This document shows, piece by piece, positions 27,062 to 36,834 of a DNA stretch of 55,733 bases (position 1 is its first letter; the number at the start of each line of letters is the position of its first letter). The notes below the pieces were generated by a model. The model was not told the origin of the DNA and did no database searches. It saw only the letters and a list, made by a program, of their open reading frames with translations. Source of the stretch: Acrocarpospora catenulata (GTDB lineage Bacteria > Actinomycetota > Actinomycetes > Streptosporangiales > Streptosporangiaceae); assembly GCF_018476525.1 (NCBI RefSeq), contig NZ_JAHCST010000006.1, forward strand, positions 237,342-293,074. Direction: 5' to 3'. The position numbers were made by a program, and so were the translations under genes.

Positions 27062-28003
27062 ATGGCGGATCCGGTGGTCTTCGCCGAGGGGCTGCACAAG
27101 TCCTTCGGCGACACGCATGCGCTGCGGGGGCTGGACCTGAGCGTGCCGAGAGGAACGGTCTGCGGTGTGCTGGGGCCCAATGGCGCGGGGAAGACGACCG
27201 CGGTGCGTATCCTGGCGACCTTGTCCGATCCCGATGCCGGGCACGCCCGGATCGCCGGATACGACGTCGTCCGCGAGGCCGGCCAGGTGCGCGCCAGGAT
27301 CGGGCTCGCGGGCCAGCACGCGGCCGTGGACGAGAAGCTCACCGGCCGTGGCAACCTGCGCATGTTCGGGCGCCTGTCCCACCTGTCCCGGCGCGAGGCG
27401 CACCGGCGGGCCGACGAGCTGCTCGAACGCTTCGGTCTGATGGACGCCGCCGATCGGCAGGTCACCGGCTACTCCGGCGGCATGCGGCGCCGCCTCGACC
27501 TGATCACCAGCCTCATCCTCCGCCCCGAGGTGCTCTTCCTGGACGAGCCGACCACCGGCCTGGACCCGCGCAGCCGCGGCGAGATCTGGGACAGCGTCCG
27601 CGAACTGGTGGCGGACGGCACCACGGTGCTGCTCACCACGCAGTACCTGGACGAGGCCGACCAGCTGGCCGACGACATCGCCGTCGTCGACCACGGACAG
27701 GTGATCGCCACAGGCACCCCCGACGAGCTGAAGGCCACGATCGGCGACCGCCTCGACGTCGTCCTCGAAGACCCCGCCGCCCTGCCTCCGGCGGCGACCG
27801 TGCTGACAGCCCTGGCCGGGACCGATCCCACGATGACCGGCGCCGACCGGCTCAGCGTCGCCCTGCCGGGCGGCGGCTTCCGGCTCGCCGACATCGTGCG
27901 CGAGCTCGACCGCGCCGGGGTCGCCGCGGCCGACGTGGGGCTGCGCCGCCCCACCCTCGACGAGGTGTTCCTGCGCCTCACCGACCGGAAGGAGCCGGTC
28001 TGA
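27062..28003 (+). CDS. Daunorubicin-resistance-type ABC transporter ATP-binding protein (DrrA-like)
   Basis: 313 residues. Walker A GPNGAGKTT, Q-loop IGLAGQHAAVDEKLTGR (the DrrA-family form), signature YSGGMRRRLDLITSL, Walker B VLFLDEPTTGLDPRSR, and the C-terminal regulatory part ending RRPTLDEVFLRLTDR, diagnostic of the DrrA subfamily. With DrrB it exports hydrophobic drugs. ATG 27062 is preceded by GGAGG. The stop and the next ATG share one base (TGATG). Confidence 0.95.
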   Translation: MADPVVFAEGLHKSFGDTHALRGLDLSVPRGTVCGVLGPNGAGKTTAVRILATLSDPDAGHARIAGYDVVREAGQVRARIGLAGQHAAVDEKLTGRGNLRMFGRLSHLSRREAHRRADELLERFGLMDAADRQVTGYSGGMRRRLDLITSLILRPEVLFLDEPTTGLDPRSRGEIWDSVRELVADGTTVLLTTQYLDEADQLADDIAVVDHGQVIATGTPDELKATIGDRLDVVLEDPAALPPAATVLTALAGTDPTMTGADRLSVALPGGGFRLADIVRELDRAGVAAADVGLRRPTLDEVFLRLTDRKEPV

Positions 28004-28824
28004 TGACCGACCTCGCCCCGCCGCTGGGCCGCCGCCTGCGGTGGACGTTCACCGACGGGCTGACCCTGGTCGGCCGCGAGCTGGGACGGCTGCGCCACGA
28101 CCCCGGCGAACTCGTCGCGGCGCTGATCTTCCCGGCCGTCATGGTGGTGCTGTTCGGGTACGTCTTCGGCAGCGCGATCCAGGTGCCGGACGGCGGCGAC
28201 TACCGCGAGTACCTCATGCCCGGCCTGTTCGCGATGGTGACCTTCGCCGCGGTGATGGGGGTCATGACGCGGATGGCCGCCGACGCCTCCCGCGGTGTGA
28301 TGGACCGGTTCCGCTCCATGCCGATGGCGCGCCTGGCGGTGCCGTTCGGGCAGACCGGCGCCGACCTGCTGACCGGCCTGCTGATGCTGGCCATCATGGT
28401 CGGCGCGGGCCTGCTCGTGGGCTGGCAGCCGCACCGCGGCCTGATCCCCACGGCCCAGGCGTTTCTGCTGATGGTCGTGCTGCGGTACGCGCTGAGCTGG
28501 GTGGGCGTCTATGTGGGCCTGGCAGTGAAGAACGACCAGGTCGCCGACGCGATGGTGCCGCTGTTCCTGCCGTTCACGATGCTGTCCAACGCGTTCGTCC
28601 CGACCGACGGCATGCCGGGCTGGCTGCGCTTCCTGGCCGACTGGAACCCGGTGAGCGCGCTCACCGCCGCCGCACGGGAGCTGTTCGGCAACCCGGGCGC
28701 CCCGTCCGGAAACCTGGCCTGGCCACTCGCGCATCCGGTGACCGCCGTCCTGCTCTGGTCGGCCGCGCTGCTGGTGATCTTCGTCCCGCTGTCGCTCCGC
28801 GCCTACACGCGCGGAGGACGCTGA
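28003..28824 (+). CDS. ABC-2 type drug exporter membrane protein (DrrB-like)
   Basis: 273 residues, six membrane helices. Family features: FPAVMVVLFGYVFGSAI in the first helix, YLMPGLFAM, DRFRSMPMARLAVPFG (cytoplasmic loop), FLPFTMLSNAFVPTDGMPGWLRF and WNPVSALTAAARELFG. Forms the channel for the DrrA-like ATPase. The stop is only two bases from the stop of the convergent monooxygenase gene. Confidence 0.94.
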   Translation: MTDLAPPLGRRLRWTFTDGLTLVGRELGRLRHDPGELVAALIFPAVMVVLFGYVFGSAIQVPDGGDYREYLMPGLFAMVTFAAVMGVMTRMAADASRGVMDRFRSMPMARLAVPFGQTGADLLTGLLMLAIMVGAGLLVGWQPHRGLIPTAQAFLLMVVLRYALSWVGVYVGLAVKNDQVADAMVPLFLPFTMLSNAFVPTDGMPGWLRFLADWNPVSALTAAARELFGNPGAPSGNLAWPLAHPVTAVLLWSAALLVIFVPLSLRAYTRGGR

Positions 28825-28826
28825 AA

Positions 28827-30465
<1,639 letters not shown>

Positions 30466-30476
30466 TCCTTTTCCAG

Positions 30477-31691
30477 TCAGCCCAGCTCGGCCACCTTGCG
30501 CAGCAGTACTGAGCGTTCGCGCTGGTTGGCGCAGAGCCGGGCCGCCAGCTCCAGTTCGGCGCGCGCCTCCGGTCGCCGGCCGAGGCGGGCCAGCAGCTCC
30601 CCGCGTACGGTCGGGACCAGATGCGAACCGGGGAGCCGGTCCAAGGCGATCAGCTCGTCCACCATGGCCAGGGCCTGCTCCGGACCCGAGGCCATGGCCA
30701 CGGCGACGGCCCGGTTGAGCTCGACCACCGGCGAGGGAGCGATCCGGCCGAGCGCCTCGTAGAGCAGCACGATCCGGTCCCAGTCGGTCGCCTCCACCGA
30801 CGGCGCCGACGCGTGGACGGCGGCGATCGCCGCCTGCAGGCCGTAGGGGCCGAGCCCGCGAGCCGAGGCCTTGGCCAGCGCGGCCAGCCCGCGGCGGATC
30901 GCCGAGAAGTCCCACCGCCGCCGGTCCTGGTCCGCCAGCAGGATCGGCGAACCGTCCGGGCCGGTCCGGGCAGGGAAGCGCGCGGCCGTCAGCTCGCACA
31001 GCGCGAGCAGACCGTGCACCTCCGGCTCGTCCGGCTGCAGCGCGGCCAGCGTGCGGGCCAGCCGGATCGCCTCGTAGGCGACGTCGGGGCGGAGCAGCCG
31101 GTCGCCCGACGTGGCCGTCGACCCCTCGGTGAAGATCACGTAGATGACGCTGAGCACGCCGCCCAGCCGTTCCCGGCGCTCACCGGCCGGCGGCAGCTCG
31201 AACGGCACTCCGGCCGCCGCGATCGTCTTCTTCGCCCGGGTGATGCGGGCCTGCACGGTCGGCACGGGCACCAGGAACGCGCGGGCGATCTGTTCGCTGG
31301 ACAGGCCGCCGACCACGCGCAGGGTCAGCGCCACCCGGGCCTCGGGGGAGAGCACCGGGTGGCAGCTGACGAACATCAGCGCCAGGATGTCGTCGTCGAT
31401 CCGGTCGGGGTCGATGTCCTCCTCGACCACCGGGTCGGCCGCCAGCAGAGCGTGCCGGTCCCGCAGGGCGGTCCGGCGGCGGAGCGCGTCGATGGCCCGC
31501 CGCCGGGCCGTGGCCATCAGCCAGCCGGCCGGATTGGCCGGAGAGGTGAGCGGCCACGAGGTCAGCGCCTCGGCCACCGCCTCCTGGGCGGCGTCCTCGG
31601 CCAGCCCGAAGTCGCCGGTGAACCGGGTCAGCGCGGCGACGATCCGCGCCGACTCGATCCGCCAGACGGCCTCGACGTCGGCCGGACCCAT
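30477..31691 (-). CDS. ECF42-type RNA polymerase sigma factor with TPR extension (copy 2)
   Basis: 404 residues from ATG 31691, which shares one base with the DGPF stop (TGATG). Region 2: [18 protein letters not shown] and [18 protein letters not shown]. Region 4: [26 protein letters not shown]. The C-terminal TPR-type extension contains [17 protein letters not shown], homologous to copy 1 but clearly divergent, so this is an independent group member and not a recent duplicate. Preceded by its own DGPF gene and an ECF42-type promoter. The rox gene lies 190 bases downstream on the same strand. Confidence 0.93.
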   Translation of the reverse strand: MGPADVEAVWRIESARIVAALTRFTGDFGLAEDAAQEAVAEALTSWPLTSPANPAGWLMATARRRAIDALRRRTALRDRHALLAADPVVEEDIDPDRIDDDILALMFVSCHPVLSPEARVALTLRVVGGLSSEQIARAFLVPVPTVQARITRAKKTIAAAGVPFELPPAGERRERLGGVLSVIYVIFTEGSTATSGDRLLRPDVAYEAIRLARTLAALQPDEPEVHGLLALCELTAARFPARTGPDGSPILLADQDRRRWDFSAIRRGLAALAKASARGLGPYGLQAAIAAVHASAPSVEATDWDRIVLLYEALGRIAPSPVVELNRAVAVAMASGPEQALAMVDELIALDRLPGSHLVPTVRGELLARLGRRPEARAELELAARLCANQRERSVLLRKVAELG

Positions 31692-32095
31692 CAGATCCGG
31701 CCGGTGCTCTCGCTCCCGGCCCGTTCCTCGTTGTCCTGAGGCATCTCGTCGTCCCCGGCCACCCGCCGGACCTCGATCTTGGACCCGCGGACCGCCGGGA
31801 CCCGCTTGGCCCACTCGACCGCCTCCTGCTTGGAGGCGACATCAAGCAGGAAGTAGCCCCCGAACAGTTCCTTGGTCTCGCCGTACGGCCCGTCCGTGAC
31901 CACCGGGGTCTCGCCGCTGAAGTCGACGACGACGCCCCGGCCCGCATCGTCCAGTCCTTCGGCCGCGACGAACACCCCGGCCTTGACCAGCTCCTCGATG
32001 TAGGTGTACGTCGTGGCCGCCAACTCTTCGAACCCGGCCATCAGGGCCGCGTTCGACTCATCGGTGCCGCGCATGATCAGCATGTACTTCGCCAT
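31691..32095 (-). CDS. YCII-related DGPF-domain protein (copy 2)
   Basis: 134 residues. MAKYMLIMRGTDESNAAL start and VVTDGPYGETKELFGGYFLLDV, the DGPF signature with Tyr for Phe. The C-terminal tail (DDEMPQDNEERAGSES) is acidic and probably disordered. Ribosome site GAGGAGGAGA just upstream. Same operon logic as copy 1: DGPF gene first, sigma factor second, both behind a sigma-specific promoter. Confidence 0.9.
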   Translation of the reverse strand: MAKYMLIMRGTDESNAALMAGFEELAATTYTYIEELVKAGVFVAAEGLDDAGRGVVVDFSGETPVVTDGPYGETKELFGGYFLLDVASKQEAVEWAKRVPAVRGSKIEVRRVAGDDEMPQDNEERAGSESTGRI

Positions 32096-32144
32096 CGTGT
32101 TCTCCTCCTCGGCGGGGCCGCCTCTCGGCCCTCACACCCCACAC

Positions 32145-32171
32145 GTCGAACGAACGGCCCGCGGATCGACA
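32145..32171 (-). promoter_or_regulatory. ECF42-type promoter of DGPF/sigma operon 2
   Basis: Minus strand TGTCGA (32171-32166), 17-base spacer, CGAC (32148-32145), 49 bases before the DGPF start. Same elements and spacing as at 14038-14064, and nearly the same distance to the gene, supporting autoregulation by the cognate sigma. Confidence 0.78.
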
Positions 32172-32287
32172 CAGTCCCGAAGAAATCCATCCGGCCCCTG
32201 AGCGATGGCTGACGCGGACGCCATGCCGATCAGAAAGCTTAACGTCGCGGCTTTGGAAGGCGGCGACGCTCACCCTGATCCAGCGAT

Positions 32288-32303
32288 TTCCATGTAATGG
32301 GAA
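32288..32303. promoter_or_regulatory. Putative IclR operator, site A
   Basis: TTCC-N8-GGAA (TTTCCATGTAATGGGAAT in context), 39 bases before the chosen start of the peptide-binding lipoprotein. The upstream ATG at 32297 lies inside this site, one reason to prefer GTG 32342 as start. Confidence 0.62.
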
Positions 32304-32341
32304 TCGGGATTGTGGGATTTAGGGCCAGGGCTCACAGACTG

Positions 32342-33916
32342 GTGCCCGTGCTTCGACTGATCTCTGTACTCGCGTGCGGCGCCGTACTGGTCGCGGGCTG
32401 CGCGACCGCGGACGCCGGGCGGCCCGCCGGGGACGCCCTCACCGTGGGGCTGGCCGCGCCGGTGAGCTGCCTCGACCCGCACCAGACCCCGCAGACCTCC
32501 AACCTCCACGTGTCGCGCCAGCTGGTGGACTCGCTGACCGACCAGGACCCGCGGACCGGCGAGATCGTGCCGTGGCTCGCGACGTCATGGCAGGTCGGCG
32601 AGGAGGCCAAGCGGTTCACCTTCACCCTGCGCGACGGCGTGACGTTCAGCGACGGCACGCCGCTGGACGCCGCCGCGGTCGTCGCCAACCTCGACGACAT
32701 CGCCAAGCTCGGCGCGCGGTCCCCGCTCGGCGCGGGCTACCTCGCCGGGTACGCGGGAGCCTCCGCGCTCGACGCGAAGACCGTCGAGGTGCGGTTCGAC
32801 GTCCCGAGCGGGCAGTTCCTCCAGGCCACCTCGATGGTGACGCTCGGCATGCTCTCGCCAGGCACGCTCGGGAAGACCCCCGAGCAGCGCTGCGCGGGCA
32901 CGCTCGCCGGCTCCGGGCCGTTCGTGCTCGACCGGGTCGCGCTCAATGAGGAGGTACGGCTCTCCGCGCGCACCGGATACGCCTGGGCGAGCGAGCTGGC
33001 CACCCACCGCGGCGCCCCGCGCGTGCGCACGCTGACCTTCGCCATCGTCACCGACCCGAGCGTCAGGCACGGCAGCCTCCTGTCCGGGCAGCTCGACGCC
33101 GACCTGCAGGTGCTTGAGCAGAACCAGCGGTCCTTCGGCGAGCAGGGCCCCCGGTTGCTCTCCGGCACCCGCCCCGGCATCGTGTTCACGCTGCTGCCCA
33201 ACGAGACGCGGCCCGCGCTGCACGATCTCTCCGTACGGCGGGCCATCGGCGCCGCCCTCGACCGGTCGCGGTTCGCGCCGCTGCTCGCGGCGGGCGAACG
33301 CCCGGCGACCGACGTGCTCGCCACCACCACGCCCGGCTACGCCGACCGCTCCGCCGACCTGGCGTACGCGCCCGACGAGGCGGTCCGGCTGCTCGATGCG
33401 GCCGGGTGGCGGCGCGGCCCGGACGGCGTGCGCGTCAAGGGGTCGCAGCGGCTGTCGTTCGAGCTGGTCTACTCGGCCAACGAACCCTACGGGTCGGTGT
33501 ACCAGCTGATGGCCCAGCAGCTCGCCGAGGCCGGGATCGAGCTGCGGCCGACGCCGCTCGACGACGCCACCAACAGCGCGCGGCAGGGCGCGGGCGACTA
33601 CGACTTCGTCTCCTGGGCGGTGACCAGGGGCGACCCCACGGTGCTGGCCACCGTGTATCCGGTGCGGAGCGCGAACCCGCAGCGGCGCACCAAGCCGGAC
33701 GAAGTGGACAGCACGATCGCCGAGATCGCCACGGTGCTCGATCCCGCCGAGCGCGCCGAGGCCGTGGCGGCCGCGGCTGAAGCGATCATTTCCGGCGGGC
33801 ACGGCATCCCGCTCTTCGAGCAGGCATCGTCGATCGGGCTCGCGGCGCGGGTGACAGGCGTCCGCCTCGACGCGTCGGGGCGGCCGATCTTCCAGGACGC
33901 GGAGGTACGGGCATGA
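32342..33916 (+). CDS. Oligopeptide-type ABC transporter substrate-binding lipoprotein
   Basis: 524 residues from GTG 32342; an in-frame ATG at 32297 would add 15 residues but falls inside the putative operator. Lipobox VLVAGC near residue 20. SBP_bac_5 family features: LDPHQTPQTSNLHVSRQLVDSL, LATSWQVGEEAKRFTFTLRD, VTFSDGTPLDAAAVVANLDD, then LHDLSVRRAIGAALDR and YDFVSWAVTRGDP. It binds a peptide or peptide-like small molecule outside the cell. First gene of a five-gene transporter operon inside the aromatic catabolic region, hence likely to import the catabolic substrate. Confidence 0.9.
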   Translation: MPVLRLISVLACGAVLVAGCATADAGRPAGDALTVGLAAPVSCLDPHQTPQTSNLHVSRQLVDSLTDQDPRTGEIVPWLATSWQVGEEAKRFTFTLRDGVTFSDGTPLDAAAVVANLDDIAKLGARSPLGAGYLAGYAGASALDAKTVEVRFDVPSGQFLQATSMVTLGMLSPGTLGKTPEQRCAGTLAGSGPFVLDRVALNEEVRLSARTGYAWASELATHRGAPRVRTLTFAIVTDPSVRHGSLLSGQLDADLQVLEQNQRSFGEQGPRLLSGTRPGIVFTLLPNETRPALHDLSVRRAIGAALDRSRFAPLLAAGERPATDVLATTTPGYADRSADLAYAPDEAVRLLDAAGWRRGPDGVRVKGSQRLSFELVYSANEPYGSVYQLMAQQLAEAGIELRPTPLDDATNSARQGAGDYDFVSWAVTRGDPTVLATVYPVRSANPQRRTKPDEVDSTIAEIATVLDPAERAEAVAAAAEAIISGGHGIPLFEQASSIGLAARVTGVRLDASGRPIFQDAEVRA

Positions 33917-35103
33917 GCTGGAACGACTTCGACGGAGGCCGCGCGGTGGCCCCCGAGACCTTCGTCGCAGCGGCGAGCACGCTGCTGGACTCCGCGGTCG
34001 CCGCCGCGGGCGGCGGCGAGGCCACCAGGGCCCACTTCATCGCCGGGCTCCAGGCCAGCCTGAGCACCTCCGGCCCATACGCGACCCTGCGGCTGGACGC
34101 CGGGCTCGCCGACCAGGGCGTCCGGGGTGAGCTGCGGGAGAACGCCATCGCGGTGTCCGAGGTGGTGCTCGACCTGGTGCGGAGCACACCCGGCACGGGG
34201 GTGCCAGGCCCGCTGGACATCCACAGCAACTGCGTGGGTTACGCCTGGATTCCGCCGGTGGTCGATCTGCTCATCGCCGGTCCCGGCCTGCACGCCGCGC
34301 GCAACCTGTACAACGAGTGGCTGTGGCAGCTCGTGCTGCTGCGGGACGCCCTGATCCCGTTCACCGACCCGGCCCGGGTGCGGGTGCTCGCCGACGCCGA
34401 CGGCCTGACCAGGCTCCAGGACGCCCGCGACTGGTTCACCGTCCAGGTGATGACCAGGAGGATCGCCCACGCGGCGATCGTCCGGTTCGCCGCCGAGGCC
34501 GTGACGGGCGGGTACGCCGAGGGGGCCTACGGGTTCCAGCACGGGGGCGCGGTGGTCCTGCCGCCGGTCGCCCTCGACGGCGACCTGCTCGGCCCGGCGT
34601 ACCTGCTGGGCCGGCGCGATGGAACGCTGGTCGCCGAGGACACCGCGTACTTCGTCCAGGGGCGGGAGGACGGGGAGTCCGCGAGCACGCTGTCCGCCCC
34701 GGTGCGGGCGGTCGGCGACGTCGAGGTGGTCAGCCTGACCGACCGGCTGGTGCCCGGCCCGCCCGGTCCAGGCGCGACCCGCACCCTCAGCCTGGTGGTG
34801 GACTTCGACGGCCACGAGTGGACGGCCGACCTCGGGCGCGCCCTGCGCGGCCACCGCTACGCCGCCCGCCCGGCCGCCGCCGCGGCGGCGGGGGCCGCGG
34901 CCACGGTAATCGGCGCCTGGTCGGGCTGCGCGGTGCTGCGGCAGGACGGCGAGGTGGCGGTGCCGGAGGGCGGTGTCATCCCGACCGGTGGGCAGCGCGC
35001 GCTGACCCTCGCGCTGCTCGGCAGGATCCGGCCGGGCAACGTGGTGCTCTACACCGGCCAGGAGGTCGGCGGGCAGCAGATCCTCCTGGACATCCGGAGC
35101 TGA
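33913..35103 (+). CDS. Unrecognised 396-residue protein in the peptide ABC operon
   Basis: I do not recognise this family. No signal peptide and no convincing membrane helix, so it is probably cytoplasmic. The N-terminal half is predicted mostly helical (HFIAGLQASLSTSGPYATLR, DIHSNCVGYAWIPPVVDLL, YNEWLWQLVLLRD); the C-terminal half looks beta-rich with an alanine-rich stretch (RPAAAAAAGAAATVIGAW) and ends LLGRIRPGNVVLYTGQEVGG. Conserved-looking polar positions include HSNCVGYAW and FQHGGAVVLPP. It overlaps the lipoprotein stop (ATGA) and is one base from the permease gene, so it is co-translated with the transporter. It could be an enzyme acting on the imported compound. No function assigned. 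Confidence 0.85.
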   Translation: MSWNDFDGGRAVAPETFVAAASTLLDSAVAAAGGGEATRAHFIAGLQASLSTSGPYATLRLDAGLADQGVRGELRENAIAVSEVVLDLVRSTPGTGVPGPLDIHSNCVGYAWIPPVVDLLIAGPGLHAARNLYNEWLWQLVLLRDALIPFTDPARVRVLADADGLTRLQDARDWFTVQVMTRRIAHAAIVRFAAEAVTGGYAEGAYGFQHGGAVVLPPVALDGDLLGPAYLLGRRDGTLVAEDTAYFVQGREDGESASTLSAPVRAVGDVEVVSLTDRLVPGPPGPGATRTLSLVVDFDGHEWTADLGRALRGHRYAARPAAAAAAGAAATVIGAWSGCAVLRQDGEVAVPEGGVIPTGGQRALTLALLGRIRPGNVVLYTGQEVGGQQILLDIRS

Positions 35104-35104
35104 G

Positions 35105-36037
35105 GTGACCCGGTTCGTGGCGCGGCGTCTCGCGCAGGCGGCGGCCGTGGTGCTGGCGGCCTACACGCTCACCTTCGCCGCCTTCCACCTCCTTCCCGCC
35201 GATCCCGTACAGATCATGATCGGCCCGCAGAACGCGGTGGACCAGGCGCGGGTGGCCGCGCTGCGCGCCGAGTACGGCCTGGACCGCCCGGCGGCCGAGC
35301 GCTATCTCGACGGGCTGCTCGGCGCCCTGCGCGGCGACTTCGGCACGTCGTTCCAGACGGGTCGGGACGTCGGCGCGACGATCGCCGAGGCCGCGCCGCG
35401 CACGCTCGCGCTGGCGGGCGGCGCGCTGCTGGTGGCGATCCCGCTCGGCTTCCTGATCGCCTGGTCGGCCGCGCACACTCGGCGGGTGTGGCTGCGCCGC
35501 CTGCTCGGCGCGCTGCCCGGTCTGTCGCTGTCGGTTCCGACGTTCTGGCTCGGGCTGGTGCTGTTGCAGGCGTTCTCGTTCGGGCTGCCGCTGTTCCCCG
35601 CCAGGGGCGAGGACGGGCTCGCCGGTCTGGTGCTGCCGGCGGTGACGCTGGCGCTGCCGTCGTCGGCTTTCGTGGCGCAGGTTCTCCTGGAACGGCTGAC
35701 CGTGGAGATGCGGCAGCCGTACGTCGACACCGCGCGGGCCAAGGGCGCGTCGCGGGCGCGGGCGGTGACGGCGCACGCGCTGCGCAACGCCGCCATGCCC
35801 GCGCTGACCATGACCGCGCTGCTGGCCGGCTGGCTGCTGGCCGGGTCGGTCGTGGTGGAGACGGTCTTCGCGCGCAACGGGCTCGGCCGTCTGATCGAGT
35901 CGGCGGTCACCACCCGGGACCTGTCCATGCTGCAGGGCCTGGTCGTGGTGTCCACGGCGGTCGTCACACTGCTCACGCTCGCGGTGGACCTGGCCCATCC
36001 TCTGGTGGACCCGCGGCTGCGGGAGCGTGCCGCATGA
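35105..36037 (+). CDS. Peptide/nickel-type ABC transporter permease (DppB-like)
   Basis: 310 residues from GTG 35105. DppB hallmarks: MTRFVARRLAQAAAVVLAAY opening, FHLLPADPV, LRAEYGLDRP, FGTSFQTGRDV, PTFWLGLVLL, and the cytoplasmic coupling loop RQPYVDTARAKGASRARAVTAHALRNAAMP (EAA-type). About six helices. Overlaps the DppC-like gene by four bases. One half of the transmembrane channel for the substrate captured by the upstream lipoprotein. Confidence 0.94.
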   Translation: MTRFVARRLAQAAAVVLAAYTLTFAAFHLLPADPVQIMIGPQNAVDQARVAALRAEYGLDRPAAERYLDGLLGALRGDFGTSFQTGRDVGATIAEAAPRTLALAGGALLVAIPLGFLIAWSAAHTRRVWLRRLLGALPGLSLSVPTFWLGLVLLQAFSFGLPLFPARGEDGLAGLVLPAVTLALPSSAFVAQVLLERLTVEMRQPYVDTARAKGASRARAVTAHALRNAAMPALTMTALLAGWLLAGSVVVETVFARNGLGRLIESAVTTRDLSMLQGLVVVSTAVVTLLTLAVDLAHPLVDPRLRERAA

Positions 36038-36834
36038 GGCGGCGGCTCGGCGTCCTGCCGTCGGCCCTGGTGCTGCTGGCGGCCACGGCCGCCGCGCTGG
36101 CGCCCGGCCTGTTCTCCCCCGCCGATCCGCTGCGCGGCGATCTCACGGAACGGCTGCTGCCGCCGGAGGCCGCGCACCTGTTCGGGACGGACGAGCTGGG
36201 CAGGGACGTGCTGGCCAGAGTCGTGCACGGATCCGCCCCCTCGTTGCAGGCCGCGGTCATCGCGGTGGGCATCGCCGTCCTGGCCGGTTCGGCGATCGGG
36301 CTGGTGGCGGGGACCGCGCGGGGGCGGTTGGACGACCTGGTCATGCGCGCGGTGGAGGTGCTGCTCGCGGTGCCGTCGTTCCTGCTGATCCTTGTGGTCG
36401 TGGCGGTGCTCGGGCCGGGGACGCGCGAGGTGGCCTTCGCGGTCGGCGTGTCGGCGGCGGCGGTGTTCTCCCGGGTGGTGCGCGCCGAGGTCATCCGGGT
36501 CCGCGGGTCGGGGTACGTCGAGGCCGCCGCGGTGTGCGGGACCGGGCGGGCCACCGTGCTGCTGACCCATGTGCTGCCCAACGCCGCGGGGCCGGTGGCC
36601 GCGCTGGCGACGCTCGAACTGGGCAACGCCGTCCTCACCGTCGCCGCCGTGAGCTTCCTCGGCTTCGGGGCTCCGCCGCCGGCGCCCGAGTGGGGCTCAC
36701 TGATCGCCGCGGGACGGCCTTTCCTGGCCTCGGCGTGGTGGCTGACGACCGTGCCCGGTCTCGTCATCGTCGCCGTGGTGCTCGCGGTCAACCACCTCGG
36801 AAATGTGCTGCGTACGCGATCGGAGACAGGATGA
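36034..36834 (+). CDS. Peptide/nickel-type ABC transporter permease (DppC-like)
   Basis: 266 residues. DppC features: HLFGTDELGRDVLARVVHG after the first helix, the periplasmic entry, and the EAA-type loop SGYVEAAAVCGTGRATVLLTHVLPNAAGP, then LGFGAPPPAPEWGSLIAAGR near the C-terminus. About six helices. ATGA overlaps link it to DppB-like and the ATPase. Slightly shorter at the N-terminus than many DppC proteins. Confidence 0.94.
   Translation: MRRRLGVLPSALVLLAATAAALAPGLFSPADPLRGDLTERLLPPEAAHLFGTDELGRDVLARVVHGSAPSLQAAVIAVGIAVLAGSAIGLVAGTARGRLDDLVMRAVEVLLAVPSFLLILVVVAVLGPGTREVAFAVGVSAAAVFSRVVRAEVIRVRGSGYVEAAAVCGTGRATVLLTHVLPNAAGPVAALATLELGNAVLTVAAVSFLGFGAPPPAPEWGSLIAAGRPFLASAWWLTTVPGLVIVAVVLAVNHLGNVLRTRSETG

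Noticed and set aside
26977-27465. N-terminal extension of the TetR gene by 163 codons
   Set aside because: It would run through the operators and antisense to the exporter ATPase. The domain starts normally after GTG 26976.
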